Origin: PALSA-894 sp034669145
GTDB lineage: Bacteria; Pseudomonadota; Alphaproteobacteria; Rhizobiales; Xanthobacteraceae
Length of the DNA stretch: 64,000 bases
Assembly (NCBI GenBank): GCA_034669145.1
Contig: JAXDNY010000053.1
Location: 11,096 to 75,095 of the forward strand
Direction of reading: 5' to 3'
Shown: positions 48,066-55,235 of the stretch, piece after piece
Layout of the letters: each line of letters starts with the position of its first letter
How positions within the stretch are numbered: position 1 is the stretch's first letter
Translations under genes and position numbers: made by a program
Notes under the pieces: generated by a model
What the model was told of the DNA's origin: nothing
Database searches by the model: none
What the model saw: the letters and a program-made list of their open reading frames with translations, nothing else

Positions 48066-48105
48066 TAGGTTTCCGTGCCGGAGCGAAAAACCTATACCTA
48101 GGTTT
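48066..48105 (-). promoter_or_regulatory. Candidate operator upstream of the AraC-type gene
   Basis: TAGGTTT occurs at 48066-48072 and 48099-48105, 33 bases apart (about three helical turns), and the second copy sits in a perfect inverted repeat AACCTA-TACC-TAGGTT (48089-48104). Read on the minus strand, 48092-48105 is AAACCTAGGTATAG, one of four AAAC-N4-GTAT boxes in the neighbourhood. It lies about 93 bases before the regulator start. Confidence 0.55.
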
Positions 48106-48285
48106 ATCCGGCGTGGATTAGCGCCTGACAAAGTTTGATTTCGACCGCGATCGGCACGAATTCCAAATCTGCAACGGCGTTCAACGAGCCGCGATCAATC
48201 ACGGCTTCTTGCGCCAGTATCGCGAAGAGTTGAGTGCGAGGTGGGAACAAATTTGCCCGATCACGCCCGAGCGGATCCAGCGGTA

Positions 48286-48624
48286 TCAATCGACCTTCAG
48301 CGTACGCGCATCGCGCGCCATCTCCAGGCATGTCAGAAGCTGGACGTAGCTCGGAAATCCCCCGATCCGGGTCTCCGCCGTGCAACTGGCCTCATCGGCG
48401 TTGGGAAACCTGCCCCATTGAGCGGCGAGAGAATCGCGCGCCTGCTGCTCGCTCTCCTGGCAACGCTCGACCGTCCGCGTCACCGAGATTTCCATCGCGG
48501 CGCCCGCGCAGGTCGGGCGGGTATCGAATGTCGGGACGGAGCCGGCTGCCGCCATCGCCGAGGGCACCTTGACGAGCGCAAGTGCCAGCAATCCCAGGAG
48601 CGCAATGGTTCTCTGCATCGTCAT
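48286..48624 (-). CDS. Small exported protein of unknown function
   Basis: The 112-residue protein starts at ATG MTMQRTIALLGLLALALVK, with GGAG eight bases upstream. It has a signal peptide cleaved near SAMAA (about residue 25). The short mature part has four cysteines (PTCAG, ERCQE, ASCTA, LTCLE) spaced for two disulfides, and ends ARDARTLKVD. It looks like a periplasmic helical protein. No named family is recognised. It stands alone on the minus strand, about 290 bases before the AraC-type regulator gene. Confidence 0.75.
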   Translation of the reverse strand: MTMQRTIALLGLLALALVKVPSAMAAAGSVPTFDTRPTCAGAAMEISVTRTVERCQESEQQARDSLAAQWGRFPNADEASCTAETRIGGFPSYVQLLTCLEMARDARTLKVD

Positions 48625-49003
48625 CCTGTTTCTCCACAGAGCGCGAGTTGCTCGGCATTCTGTCGACCGATCTTTCATGTGGTGGGTGGCGCGGATGGTT
48701 TCCATGCCGGCATTGCGCCGATTTCCTCTCTGTTGCGAGAACCGCTCGATGCATCGGCTTTGATTGGCCGCAGCAGCGCGGGCTGTTCGGCGCAAGAGGA
48801 GGCAAAGCCGGGCAATCGCGGCGGAGCGCGCCGCGGGGCGAGTTTGTATGTTGTGATGTGTCGCCGGAATGGCTCTTCGTTCTCTTTTCCATTCCGCGAT
48901 GCGTCAGTGTCACTGCCGAGGTCCGGTCCGTCCCCCGCCCGCGCCTCGATGGAAACCGCAAAGCCGCTTCTCCCCCGGGCAGCTTTGCCACGATGCTGCG
49001 CCT
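48625..49003 (+). other. Gene-poor stretch ending in a strong terminator; possible small RNA
   Basis: This roughly 380-base stretch has no reading frame with a good start, ribosome site and family likeness. Yet it ends on the plus strand in a very strong intrinsic terminator (49004-49034) with no plus-strand gene before it. That combination suggests a non-coding RNA or an unrecognised small gene on the plus strand. The start of such a transcript cannot be placed. Confidence 0.35.
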
Positions 49004-49034
49004 GGCCGGCGGCCCCGAGCCGCCGGCCTTTTTT
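49004..49034 (+). terminator. Strong rho-independent terminator, plus strand
   Basis: GGCCGGCGGC (49004-49013) and GCCGCCGGCC (49019-49028) form a perfect ten-base GC stem with a CCCGA loop, followed by six Ts. The T-run is on the plus strand only, so it cannot serve the minus-strand receiver gene next to it. Confidence 0.85.
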
Positions 49035-49098
49035 CTCCAGCATATGAGCGAACAGGTCAGCGCGCGAACAGCGCAGCAGCCGCAGTGCCCTGACCGCG

Positions 49099-49467
49099 CT
49101 ACCGGCCCAATGCGCTATCGATGCAGTTGATCAAGCTGTCCTTGTGGAAGGGCTTGGTCAGAAATCCGCTTGCCCCTCCGGCGAACGCACGCGTGCGAGT
49201 GCTCGCATCGGGCAGAGCGGTGATGAAGATCAGCGGCACGCCGTTGCCCTGTGCGCGCAGGTGCGCCTGCATCTCCAACCCGCTCATGGACGGCATCCGG
49301 ATGTCCACGATCGCGCACGATGTCTCGGCAAGCTGCGGCGATTGCAGAAATGCCTCCGCCGAATCGAAGGTATGAACCGCGTAGCCGAACGACCTCAACA
49401 AATTGGACGTCGCGGCGCGAACTGACGGATCGTCATCGATGATCGAAATCACGGGAATCGCCGGCAC
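49099..49467 (-). CDS. Stand-alone receiver (CheY/FixJ-N type) response regulator
   Basis: This 122-residue protein starts at GTG (MPAIPVISIIDDDPS), with AGGA about eight bases upstream; a TTG eight codons earlier is less likely. It is a single receiver domain: acidic pair IIDDD at the N-terminus, phospho-acceptor Asp in AIVDIRMPSMSGLE, Thr in FITAL and Lys in FLTKPF. The sequence type is that of FixJ receivers, but there is no DNA-binding domain. It probably relays phosphate or titrates the local kinase. An AAAC-N4-GTAT box lies 85 bases upstream. Confidence 0.9.
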   Translation of the reverse strand: MPAIPVISIIDDDPSVRAATSNLLRSFGYAVHTFDSAEAFLQSPQLAETSCAIVDIRMPSMSGLEMQAHLRAQGNGVPLIFITALPDASTRTRAFAGGASGFLTKPFHKDSLINCIDSALGR

Positions 49468-49552
49468 ACTACTAATCCTCGGCGGGCGCAAACGGCCGCC
49501 TGCCCCTGAATCGCCTTGCCCTCAGATTGTGTTCTCAACGCCGGTTTGGAAA

Positions 49553-49566
49553 TCATACATAGGTTT
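49553..49566 (-). promoter_or_regulatory. AAAC-N4-GTAT box upstream of receiver gene
   Basis: On the minus strand the site reads AAACCTATGTATGA, 85 bases before the receiver start. It matches three other boxes in the 48-51.5 kb region in sequence and in orientation to the next gene. The form resembles sites bound by FixJ-family regulators such as StyR and TodT (ATAAAC-N4-GTTTAT). Confidence 0.5.
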
Positions 49567-49605
49567 CGAGTATTTTTGCGGATGCGAACGTGGGCGCACA
49601 GCCGA

Positions 49606-50235
49606 TCAGGCGCTCGCCGCGCTGATCCCCAGCGCCTCAGCCATTCTGACCAGGTCAGCCAGGGACCGTGCGCCCATCTTCCTCATGACGTGCCCGCGAT
49701 GGATCTTCACGGTGATCTCGCTGACGTTCAGCTTGCCGGCGATCTGCTTGTTCATCAGGCCGGAGGTCACCAGGCCCATCACCTCGCGCTCACGCCGCGT
49801 CAGTGTCTCGAACACGGTGCGCAAGTTGGCGGTCGTCCGCTCGCTTTGGCGCCGCATGCGGTCACGTTCGAGCGCGCGGGTCACGGCGTCGAGCATGTCC
49901 TGGTCTCGGAACGGCTTGGTCAGGAAATCGACGGCGCCGGCCTTCATGGCCTTCACCGACATCGGGATGTCGCCGTGCCCCGTCATGAACACGATCGGAA
50001 TGTGAATGCCGGCCTTGGCCAGAACGTCCTGAAACTCCAGACCGCTGACGCCCGGAAGCCTGATGTCGAGCACGAGGCAACTTGGAATCTCCGGAAGCTT
50101 GGCTTGCAGAAATTCAGGCGCCGAAGCGAACACAGTGGCGGCCAGATTCATTGAGCGAAACAGGTTGGCCAGCGCAACCCTGATGGATTCGTCGTCGTCG
50201 ACGACAAACACGACTGAGTGCAATTCGTTCTTCAC
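49606..50235 (-). CDS. FixJ family two-component response regulator
   Basis: The 209-residue protein has a receiver domain (Asp in LVLDIRLPGVSGLEF, Thr in VFMTGHGD, Lys in FLTKPF) and a C-terminal LuxR/FixJ helix-turn-helix (LTRREREVMGLVTSGLMNKQIAG through VSEITVKIHRGHVMRKMGARSLADLVRMAE). Such proteins activate sigma-70 promoters after phosphorylation. The multi-PAS kinase 1.3 kb away is the obvious partner. It is divergent from the small membrane protein gene across a region holding one AAAC-N4-GTAT box. It has the same strand as the receiver, NepR-like and kinase genes. Confidence 0.94.
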   Translation of the reverse strand: MKNELHSVVFVVDDDESIRVALANLFRSMNLAATVFASAPEFLQAKLPEIPSCLVLDIRLPGVSGLEFQDVLAKAGIHIPIVFMTGHGDIPMSVKAMKAGAVDFLTKPFRDQDMLDAVTRALERDRMRRQSERTTANLRTVFETLTRREREVMGLVTSGLMNKQIAGKLNVSEITVKIHRGHVMRKMGARSLADLVRMAEALGISAASA

Positions 50236-50382
50236 GTCGTTTGCCCGTCCTCAACTAAGGTGCCGCATGCGTGTTTGCCGCTATGGCGCATAGGCCGGCC
50301 AACACGGCATATCTCGGCATCAGGATATAGCAAAATCCGCCGGCCGTCCGCCAACCGCCTGACCGCAAAGAGAATTCTACAC

Positions 50383-50396
50383 AAACCAAGGTATGA
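50383..50396 (+). promoter_or_regulatory. AAAC-N4-GTAT box upstream of the small coupled genes
   Basis: The plus strand reads AAACCAAGGTATGA, 75 bases before the ATG of the 41-residue membrane protein. It is also about 150 bases upstream of the FixJ-type regulator start on the other strand, so it could serve both. It is the only box of the four on the plus strand, matching the direction of its target. Confidence 0.5.
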
Positions 50397-50471
50397 GCGA
50401 GATGCCCGTTGGTCTGATGGAAGCGGGTCCAAGCGAGGCGCATCATCTCCGCACCATCACGGAGAGAGACC

Positions 50472-50597
50472 ATGTGGCAATTGCACGCGGCGTTTCGCCT
50501 GGGCGACTACAGGACATCCGAACTCGATGTGACACCGGTGGTCGGCATCACGCTGATCGTGGCCGTCGTCGGCCTCATCATTCAGACGGGGCTGTGA
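50472..50597 (+). CDS. Small single-pass membrane protein (41 residues)
   Basis: ATG is preceded by GGAGAG at six bases. The product is MWQLHAAFRLGDYRTSELD, then VTPVVGITLIVAVVGLIIQT ending in GL. The second half is one transmembrane helix, so the N-terminus is likely cytoplasmic. The stop codon is one base from the next ATG, so the two genes are translationally coupled. No known family is recognised. The location between a FixJ-type regulator and a NepR-like gene suggests a role in the same stress or signalling response. Confidence 0.7.
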   Translation: MWQLHAAFRLGDYRTSELDVTPVVGITLIVAVVGLIIQTGL

Positions 50598-50598
50598 C

Positions 50599-50790
50599 AT
50601 GCGAAAGATCATCCCATTTCTCGCCAACGGCAGCTCAAAGACCTGCTGGGGGTGCGGCAAACCCTTTGTGGTCCGCGACGGCGGTGCTGAGGCAATCCTC
50701 GCGCCCGACGACCGGCTCTACTGTTTCGCGACCGGGTGCGCCGACGAGGCCTTCGCCTCACATGCGAGCACGTTGAAGCGTGCCGCCTAG
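50599..50790 (+). CDS. Small cysteine-rich (zinc-ribbon-like) protein
   Basis: The 63-residue protein starts one base after the stop of the small membrane protein. It carries CWGCGKPF (about residues 16-23) and YCFATGC (about 41-47), a Cys-x2-Cys...Cys-x4-Cys arrangement suited to a structural zinc site. No signal peptide. It is followed 42 bases later by a strong terminator, which defines a two-gene transcript with the membrane protein. Function unknown. Confidence 0.72.
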   Translation: MRKIIPFLANGSSKTCWGCGKPFVVRDGGAEAILAPDDRLYCFATGCADEAFASHASTLKRAA

Positions 50791-50831
50791 CGGCCAGTTC
50801 TGGTTCCTCTCCCCAGATTTATGGCCAAACT

Positions 50832-50859
50832 GCCGCCCTTCGCAGGGCGGCTTTTCTTT
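50832..50859 (+). terminator. Rho-independent terminator of the small two-gene unit
   Basis: GCCGCCC (50832-50838) pairs with GGGCGGC (50845-50851) around TTCGCA and is followed by TTTTCTTT. It ends the transcript of the small membrane and cysteine-rich proteins. Confidence 0.9.
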
Positions 50860-50955
50860 GCGCCGCGATCGAACACGCCCTGCTGGTGATTTGAGATCGG
50901 GTCTGCCCGTTTCGGGATTGAGTTGTGCAGAACGGACATCCGCGAAGACGCAATG

Positions 50956-51183
50956 CTATCGCGGCGATGACGCCTTGCGTTGGGCGCGTACGTGTTTCTC
51001 ACGCCATTTGGGGCCGGGGCCGCGCATATAGTGCAGTTCGGGCCGGTAACGATCAAAAATTCCGTTCGTCAACCTGCGCCAAATACCGGCTATTGCGGCC
51101 AGGTCAATCGCTGAGCGTAAAATCGAAATCGCGAAGATGGTTGCATCTCCGCCTGCTCGCCCGATCGATGGGCTGGCGATCAC
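50956..51183 (-). CDS. Doubtful small ORF after the NepR-like gene
   Basis: A 75-codon frame starts at a GTG that overlaps the NepR-like gene's stop (GTGA), which would allow coupled translation. The product is basic at its C-terminus (KWREKHVRAQRKASSPR) and has a mildly hydrophobic N-terminal half. No family is recognised and codon pattern is not decisive. The remaining bases 50860-50955 show nothing. Confidence 0.25.
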   Translation of the reverse strand: MIASPSIGRAGGDATIFAISILRSAIDLAAIAGIWRRLTNGIFDRYRPELHYMRGPGPKWREKHVRAQRKASSPR

Positions 51184-51380
51184 GGCCGTGGCCTCGGCAG
51201 CGCCAGTGTGGGCTGCGAGACTTCGGGTTCGGCGGACGCGCGCTTGCTGGCTTCGAGGGCAATGAGTTGAGTGAGCAGATATTCGATTTCGTTTGGCAGC
51301 GGCTGCCGCACAGCCGGCAGATACTCAGCCTGCAAACCACGACCAATGGCGAACAACGGCTCCCGCATGAACATTGTCAT
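51180..51380 (-). CDS. NepR-like small anti-sigma-factor candidate
   Basis: The 66-residue protein starts at ATG MTMFMREPLFAIGRG, with GGGAG six bases upstream. Residues 11-38 (IGRGLQAEYLPAVRQPLPNE, then IEYLLTQL) follow the NepR pattern: a first helix with I-G-x-x-L-x-x-x-Y, a P-x-P turn, and a second helix with L-L-x-x-L. NepR binds the EcfG sigma factor and is removed by PhyR in the general stress response of alphaproteobacteria. Neither EcfG nor PhyR is encoded nearby, so this may be an extra paralogue. A kinase gene lies 169 bases upstream on the same strand, with an AAAC-N4-GTAT box between. Confidence 0.55.
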   Translation of the reverse strand: MTMFMREPLFAIGRGLQAEYLPAVRQPLPNEIEYLLTQLIALEASKRASAEPEVSQPTLALPRPRP

Positions 51381-51504
51381 GGCGATCTCCCTTATGCTCG
51401 TTTCGAGGTGTCGAGCGATCAAGGTCTGCCGCCAAAATAGTCTTAAGAGCACGCCCGGCCATTCTACAGAGGTTCATCCGCGCACAAACGTGGGTGTCAG
51501 AAAC

Positions 51505-51518
51505 ACATACCGAAGTTT
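51505..51518 (-). promoter_or_regulatory. AAAC-N4-GTAT box upstream of the NepR-like gene
   Basis: The minus strand reads AAACTTCGGTATGT, 124 bases before the NepR-like start and just beyond the end of the kinase gene. It shares AAAC and GGTATG with the sites at 50383 and 48092. A half-match, AAACTTC, lies at 54461-54467 (minus) upstream of the kinase gene itself. Confidence 0.5.
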
Positions 51519-51548
51519 GAGATCGGCCACGTGCCACGCGCAGCGCAA

Positions 51549-54311
51549 CTATGCGGCGTCTTCCACCAACGGCAGGGCGAACTGGAAGGTCGCGCCACGA
51601 TCGGCGTTGGCGGATGCCGATAGCCGCCCGCCGTGCGCCTCGACGATCGAGCGGCAGATCGAAAGCCCCATACCCAGCCCGCCGGGTTTTGTGCTGAAGA
51701 AGGCATGGAACAGGCGATCCTGGCTTTCGGCGGTGAACCCGGCGCCACTGTCTTCCACCGCAACAATGACTTGCCCCGAGTCGTCCCGGTACGACCGGAT
51801 CGTCAATCTGCGGGCGCGGCCCGCAACCGCCTGCATCGCTTCGATGGCGTTCATGGTCAGGTTGATGATCACCTGCTGAAGCTGGACCCGGTCCGCGAGA
51901 ACCGAAGGCAAACCTGCCGCAAGATCGCGTTGCACCGATATCCGATGCACCAGGAGCTCGCGTTGCAACAACATTACGACATCGTCGATCGCATCATTGA
52001 CGTCGAGCGCGGCGCGGTGGCCGTCGGTCTTCCTTGTGAGGGTGCGGACGCGCTGGATCACGTCTCCCGCCCGGTTGCCATCCTTCACGATCCATTCCAC
52101 GGCACCACGCACATCGTTCAGGTCGGGTTTGTCCCGGGCAAGGAATCGGAGACACGCCTCGCCGTTTGCAACAATGGCGGCAAGCGGTTGATTGACCTCA
52201 TGCGCAATCGACGCGCTGATCTCGCCCAAGACCGCCACGCGACTGGCGTGCGCGAGCTCGGCCTGGGCGGCCTGCAATGCCTCCTGCGCCTTCTTCGCCT
52301 CCGTGACGTCCGCCATCGCGCCGATCATTTCCTCCGCGCCTGAGGCGTCCCTTACAAGCTGCGCGCGGACATGCAGATGCTTGATCTGCCCGTCCGGCAT
52401 GAGCAAACGGTGCTCGTAGTCGAAGTTTTCCTCGCCATGCGTCGCGCGATCGAGTTGGTTTTGCACAAACGGGCGGTCATCGGGATGGGTCCGCTGCATG
52501 ACGATATCGAGCGACGGCTTGATTCTCCGCTCGAAGCCCATGAGCTTGTAAAACTCCTCGGACCAGTAAGTCTCGCCGGTGACTGTTTTCCAGGCGAAGC
52601 TTCCCGTGAGAGTGAGCTTCTGCGCTTCCGCCAAATAGGCCTCGCTGCGTCGCAGGGCATGCTCGGCCCGCTTTCGATCCTCGATGTCGGTGTTCGTCCC
52701 ATACCATCTGACGACATTTCCGGCTCCATCGCGCAACGGCGACGGCCGAAACAGAAACCAGCGATACTCTCCGTCGAAGCGCCGCATCCGCGCCTCGACT
52801 TCCTCGGCATTTCCACTCGCCAGCATTCTCCGCCAAACGACCAGAAGACCGGGAAGATCGTCCGGATGGACTACGATCTGCCAGTCCCAGCCGAGCGCCT
52901 GCTCAATGGACAGGCCGGTATAGTCGAGCCACTGCTTGTTGAGGTATTCGGCGTATCCGTCGGATCGCGTCTGCCACGCGAGAGTTGGGATGCGATCTAG
53001 AGTAAGCTGCAGTTCGCGCTGTGTTTCGGCAAGTTCAGCCTCACGCGCGCGCAATGCGAGCTCGGCGCGTTTCCGGTCCTCAATGTCGTAACCGGCCCCA
53101 TACCACGCGATCACGTTTCCGCCGGCATCGTGCAGCGGCACGCGGCGGACGAAGTACCAGCGATATTCTCCGTCGGCTCTCCGCATCCGCTGCTCCACAT
53201 CGAACGGCTCGGCTGCTGCCAGATGCGCGGCCCACGCCTGCTCGACTCGCGGGCGATCGTCGGGGTGGACCACGGCGCTCCCGCGGCCGGTCCAGGACTC
53301 TTGCGTGAGCCCGGTGTAACTGCGCCAGACTTGATTGACGAAATCGGTCGTCCCGTCAGCCCGGTAGCGGGAGGCCAGTGCCGGAATGGTGTCGATCGTC
53401 AGCTGAAGTTCTCGGCGAGCTTCAGCGAGCTGCGCCTCGCTGTTGCGCAGTGCGGCCTCGGCCCGCTTCTGGTCTTCGATGTCGAAGCCGATCCCGTACC
53501 ACCGGAGAATCTCTCCGTTTGTACCTCGCAATGCCACGCGGCGGATCATGTGCCAACGCCACTCCCCATCGGCCCGCTGCAGCCGATGTTCGAAGTTGAA
53601 GGGTTCGCCGGTCGCCAATGAGATGCGCCACTTGCGCAGCGATTCCTCCGCGTCGTCCGGGTGAATGACTCTTCGCCAGCCTTCCCCCTGAATGTCGGAG
53701 AGCGTAAGGCCAGCGTAGTCACGCCAAGGCTTGTTGACGAAGTCGCGTTCGCCATCGGGGCCGTAACACGTCACGATCCCCGGGATCATATCGATCGTTT
53801 GCTGCAGCTCGTGTTGAGTTGCAGCGAGATGCGCCTCGCTCCGGCGAAGCTCCGTCTCGACACTCTGCCGCTCGGCATTCTCGGCAACCAATGAATCATT
53901 GAGACGCTGAAGATCAAGCACCATCGCTGCCTGTTCGTCGCGCGCGTGCCGCAACGAATCCGCCGTGCGGTGATAGGCCGCGCTCAACAACACCACGAAA
54001 AGTGCCGCGACCGTGAAAGACACAAGTCGCGCGAGCTCTCCGACCTCAAAACTGAATGAATGGGCCGACTGCAGAAAGAACCAGTTGAAGGCCAGGATTG
54101 TCAGTGCCACTGCGAGCAATGCCGGGCCCGCGCCACTGGCCCACGCGACAAACATGATCGTGCAGAGGAACAAGGAAGCCGAAGGGCCGGTGCCCAGGGA
54201 GCGGTCGAGCGCGACCGCGACAGCTATCGCCACCGCCGCCGATAGAACCGCGATCCCGTAATTCACGGGAGTGGAAGACCAAGGCCGCCGAACAAGGACG
54301 AACGTCGACAT
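51549..54311 (-). CDS. Multi-PAS membrane-anchored sensor histidine kinase
   Basis: The 920-residue protein starts at ATG MSTFVLVRRPWSSTPVNYG, with GGAGG seven bases upstream. An N-terminal DUF4118-like block of three to four helices (about residues 15-115) is followed by four PAS/PAC units, three nearly tandem copies (each with a DGEWRW or DGEYRW and IEDxKRAE motif) and a fourth of slightly different type. HisKA has His704 in SIAHEVNQPLAAIV, and HATPase has NLTMNAIEAM, EDSGAGF and GLGMGLSICRSIVEAHGG. No heme-binding FixL pattern is evident, so the signal is unknown. The FixJ-type regulator and receiver protein nearby are its probable partners. Confidence 0.93.
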   Translation of the reverse strand: MSTFVLVRRPWSSTPVNYGIAVLSAAVAIAVAVALDRSLGTGPSASLFLCTIMFVAWASGAGPALLAVALTILAFNWFFLQSAHSFSFEVGELARLVSFTVAALFVVLLSAAYHRTADSLRHARDEQAAMVLDLQRLNDSLVAENAERQSVETELRRSEAHLAATQHELQQTIDMIPGIVTCYGPDGERDFVNKPWRDYAGLTLSDIQGEGWRRVIHPDDAEESLRKWRISLATGEPFNFEHRLQRADGEWRWHMIRRVALRGTNGEILRWYGIGFDIEDQKRAEAALRNSEAQLAEARRELQLTIDTIPALASRYRADGTTDFVNQVWRSYTGLTQESWTGRGSAVVHPDDRPRVEQAWAAHLAAAEPFDVEQRMRRADGEYRWYFVRRVPLHDAGGNVIAWYGAGYDIEDRKRAELALRAREAELAETQRELQLTLDRIPTLAWQTRSDGYAEYLNKQWLDYTGLSIEQALGWDWQIVVHPDDLPGLLVVWRRMLASGNAEEVEARMRRFDGEYRWFLFRPSPLRDGAGNVVRWYGTNTDIEDRKRAEHALRRSEAYLAEAQKLTLTGSFAWKTVTGETYWSEEFYKLMGFERRIKPSLDIVMQRTHPDDRPFVQNQLDRATHGEENFDYEHRLLMPDGQIKHLHVRAQLVRDASGAEEMIGAMADVTEAKKAQEALQAAQAELAHASRVAVLGEISASIAHEVNQPLAAIVANGEACLRFLARDKPDLNDVRGAVEWIVKDGNRAGDVIQRVRTLTRKTDGHRAALDVNDAIDDVVMLLQRELLVHRISVQRDLAAGLPSVLADRVQLQQVIINLTMNAIEAMQAVAGRARRLTIRSYRDDSGQVIVAVEDSGAGFTAESQDRLFHAFFSTKPGGLGMGLSICRSIVEAHGGRLSASANADRGATFQFALPLVEDAA

Positions 54312-54917
54312 GTTACTGCCTCCACCGGCGTCGCGCCGAGGTATCTCAGGCCGCACACTATCGTTTGCGGATAGGCACCTGATGGACTGCTGCTTCGATA
54401 ATCACGGCACCGCTTTGGAAGGCGAACGTCTAAACGTTCACACGCCAAGAATAACCGCCTGAAGTTTGGGATTTTCCGCCGAATTCGGCAAGAACTCAAC
54501 AATCGAGACAATCGTGGAGAGCAGCTGGACCCAGCCAGCATGCGCGCCATTCTCGCACTTGACGTTCGAACGCAAGATCGCCGCAACAGCCGCAAATCTG
54601 CTGGAGCATCACCAAGGCCGGCCAGCGCATATCTGTGCGATGCGCAGCACCGAGAATCAAACTGCCATGGCGGCCACCGATCGCCCGGCCGAAATGGGCG
54701 CGGCGCATGCGCATGTACCGGCGGACATCGTCGGCAAGTTGATTGTTCTCGGCATTGTGCTGGCTTTTTCATTCGCCACCCCGGCAGCACCGGCCGCGAG
54801 GGCGATCGGCGCAAGAATATCCGACCCGCAACAAGACCGGCAAAACGCTCCTTCGGTGCGGTTCCCATCTCAGTGGTGCGAAACACGCACCAACTGAAAG
54901 AAAGATGGAGAAGTAAA
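54312..54917. other. Intergenic region with operator-like palindrome and a doubtful ORF
   Basis: This 606-base gap holds the kinase promoter (minus strand) and that of the small exported protein (plus). A plus-strand frame ending at 54897 could encode a short protein with one hydrophobic segment (LIVLGIVLAFSFATPAAPAA), but it has no ribosome site and no likeness. A hairpin GGTGCG-AAACA-CGCACC lies at 54875-54891, 26 bases before the next ATG. Confidence 0.45.
54424..54439. promoter_or_regulatory. Palindromic operator candidate upstream of the kinase gene
   Basis: GAACGT-CTAA-ACGTTC is a perfect 6-4-6 inverted repeat, about 113 bases before the kinase start. Its symmetry and AT-rich centre fit a dimeric regulator. 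The binder is unknown. Confidence 0.45.
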
Positions 54918-55121
54918 ATGAAAAAGTTCGCTGCAATCATCCTTGCCACGGCTTCCCTTGCCAGCCTTGCGGCTGTCGCTCCGGCCGCCGCTGCGCAGCC
55001 CCGGCATCAAGAGCGTTCGGTCCAGAGCTCCGTTGAGGGCCAGGGCTACTACGAGGGCGACCGCGAAATGCGGGTCGACAGCCGCGACCGCGCCTCTTCG
55101 CCGTACGCGGGCGGCGTCTGA
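54918..55121 (+). CDS. Small exported protein of unknown function
   Basis: The 67-residue protein starts at ATG MKKFAAIILATASLASLAAV, with GGAG eight bases upstream. The signal peptide is cleaved near AAAAQ (about residue 26). The mature part is only about 41 residues, highly charged and without cysteine (QPRHQERSVQSSVEGQG, then DREMRVDSRDRASSPYAGGV). It precedes the dps gene by 114 bases. It might be a stress-induced periplasmic peptide; no family is recognised. Confidence 0.72.
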   Translation: MKKFAAIILATASLASLAAVAPAAAAQPRHQERSVQSSVEGQGYYEGDREMRVDSRDRASSPYAGGV

Positions 55122-55171
55122 GCGACGATCGCTCTTCGGTGTTGCCCCTAACGGGCAGTCACGGACTCAGA

Positions 55172-55196
55172 AGCAGCCGGCGCAGTGCCGGCTGCT
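55172..55196. repeat. Hairpin between small exported protein gene and dps
   Basis: AGCAGCCGGC (55172-55181) and GCCGGCTGCT (55187-55196) form a perfect ten-base stem around GCAGT. No T-run follows, so it may stabilise the upstream mRNA or partly stop transcription before dps. Confidence 0.75.
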
Positions 55197-55235
55197 CTGA
55201 CGGGATCGCCACTATGGTTTGGAGGAAAATTGAGA

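Noticed and set aside
48121..48350. A plus-strand frame reading TKFDFDRDRHEFQICNG and onward, protein-like in pattern.
   Set aside because: It has no ATG, GTG or TTG start with a ribosome site (a stop lies just upstream) and runs antisense into the small exported protein gene. It could be a gene remnant but cannot be supported.
51381..51480. A TGAAC...CGTG pair upstream of the NepR-like gene as an EcfG-type promoter.
   Set aside because: Both elements differ from the GGAAC and CGTT consensus, so the match is too weak to report as a promoter.
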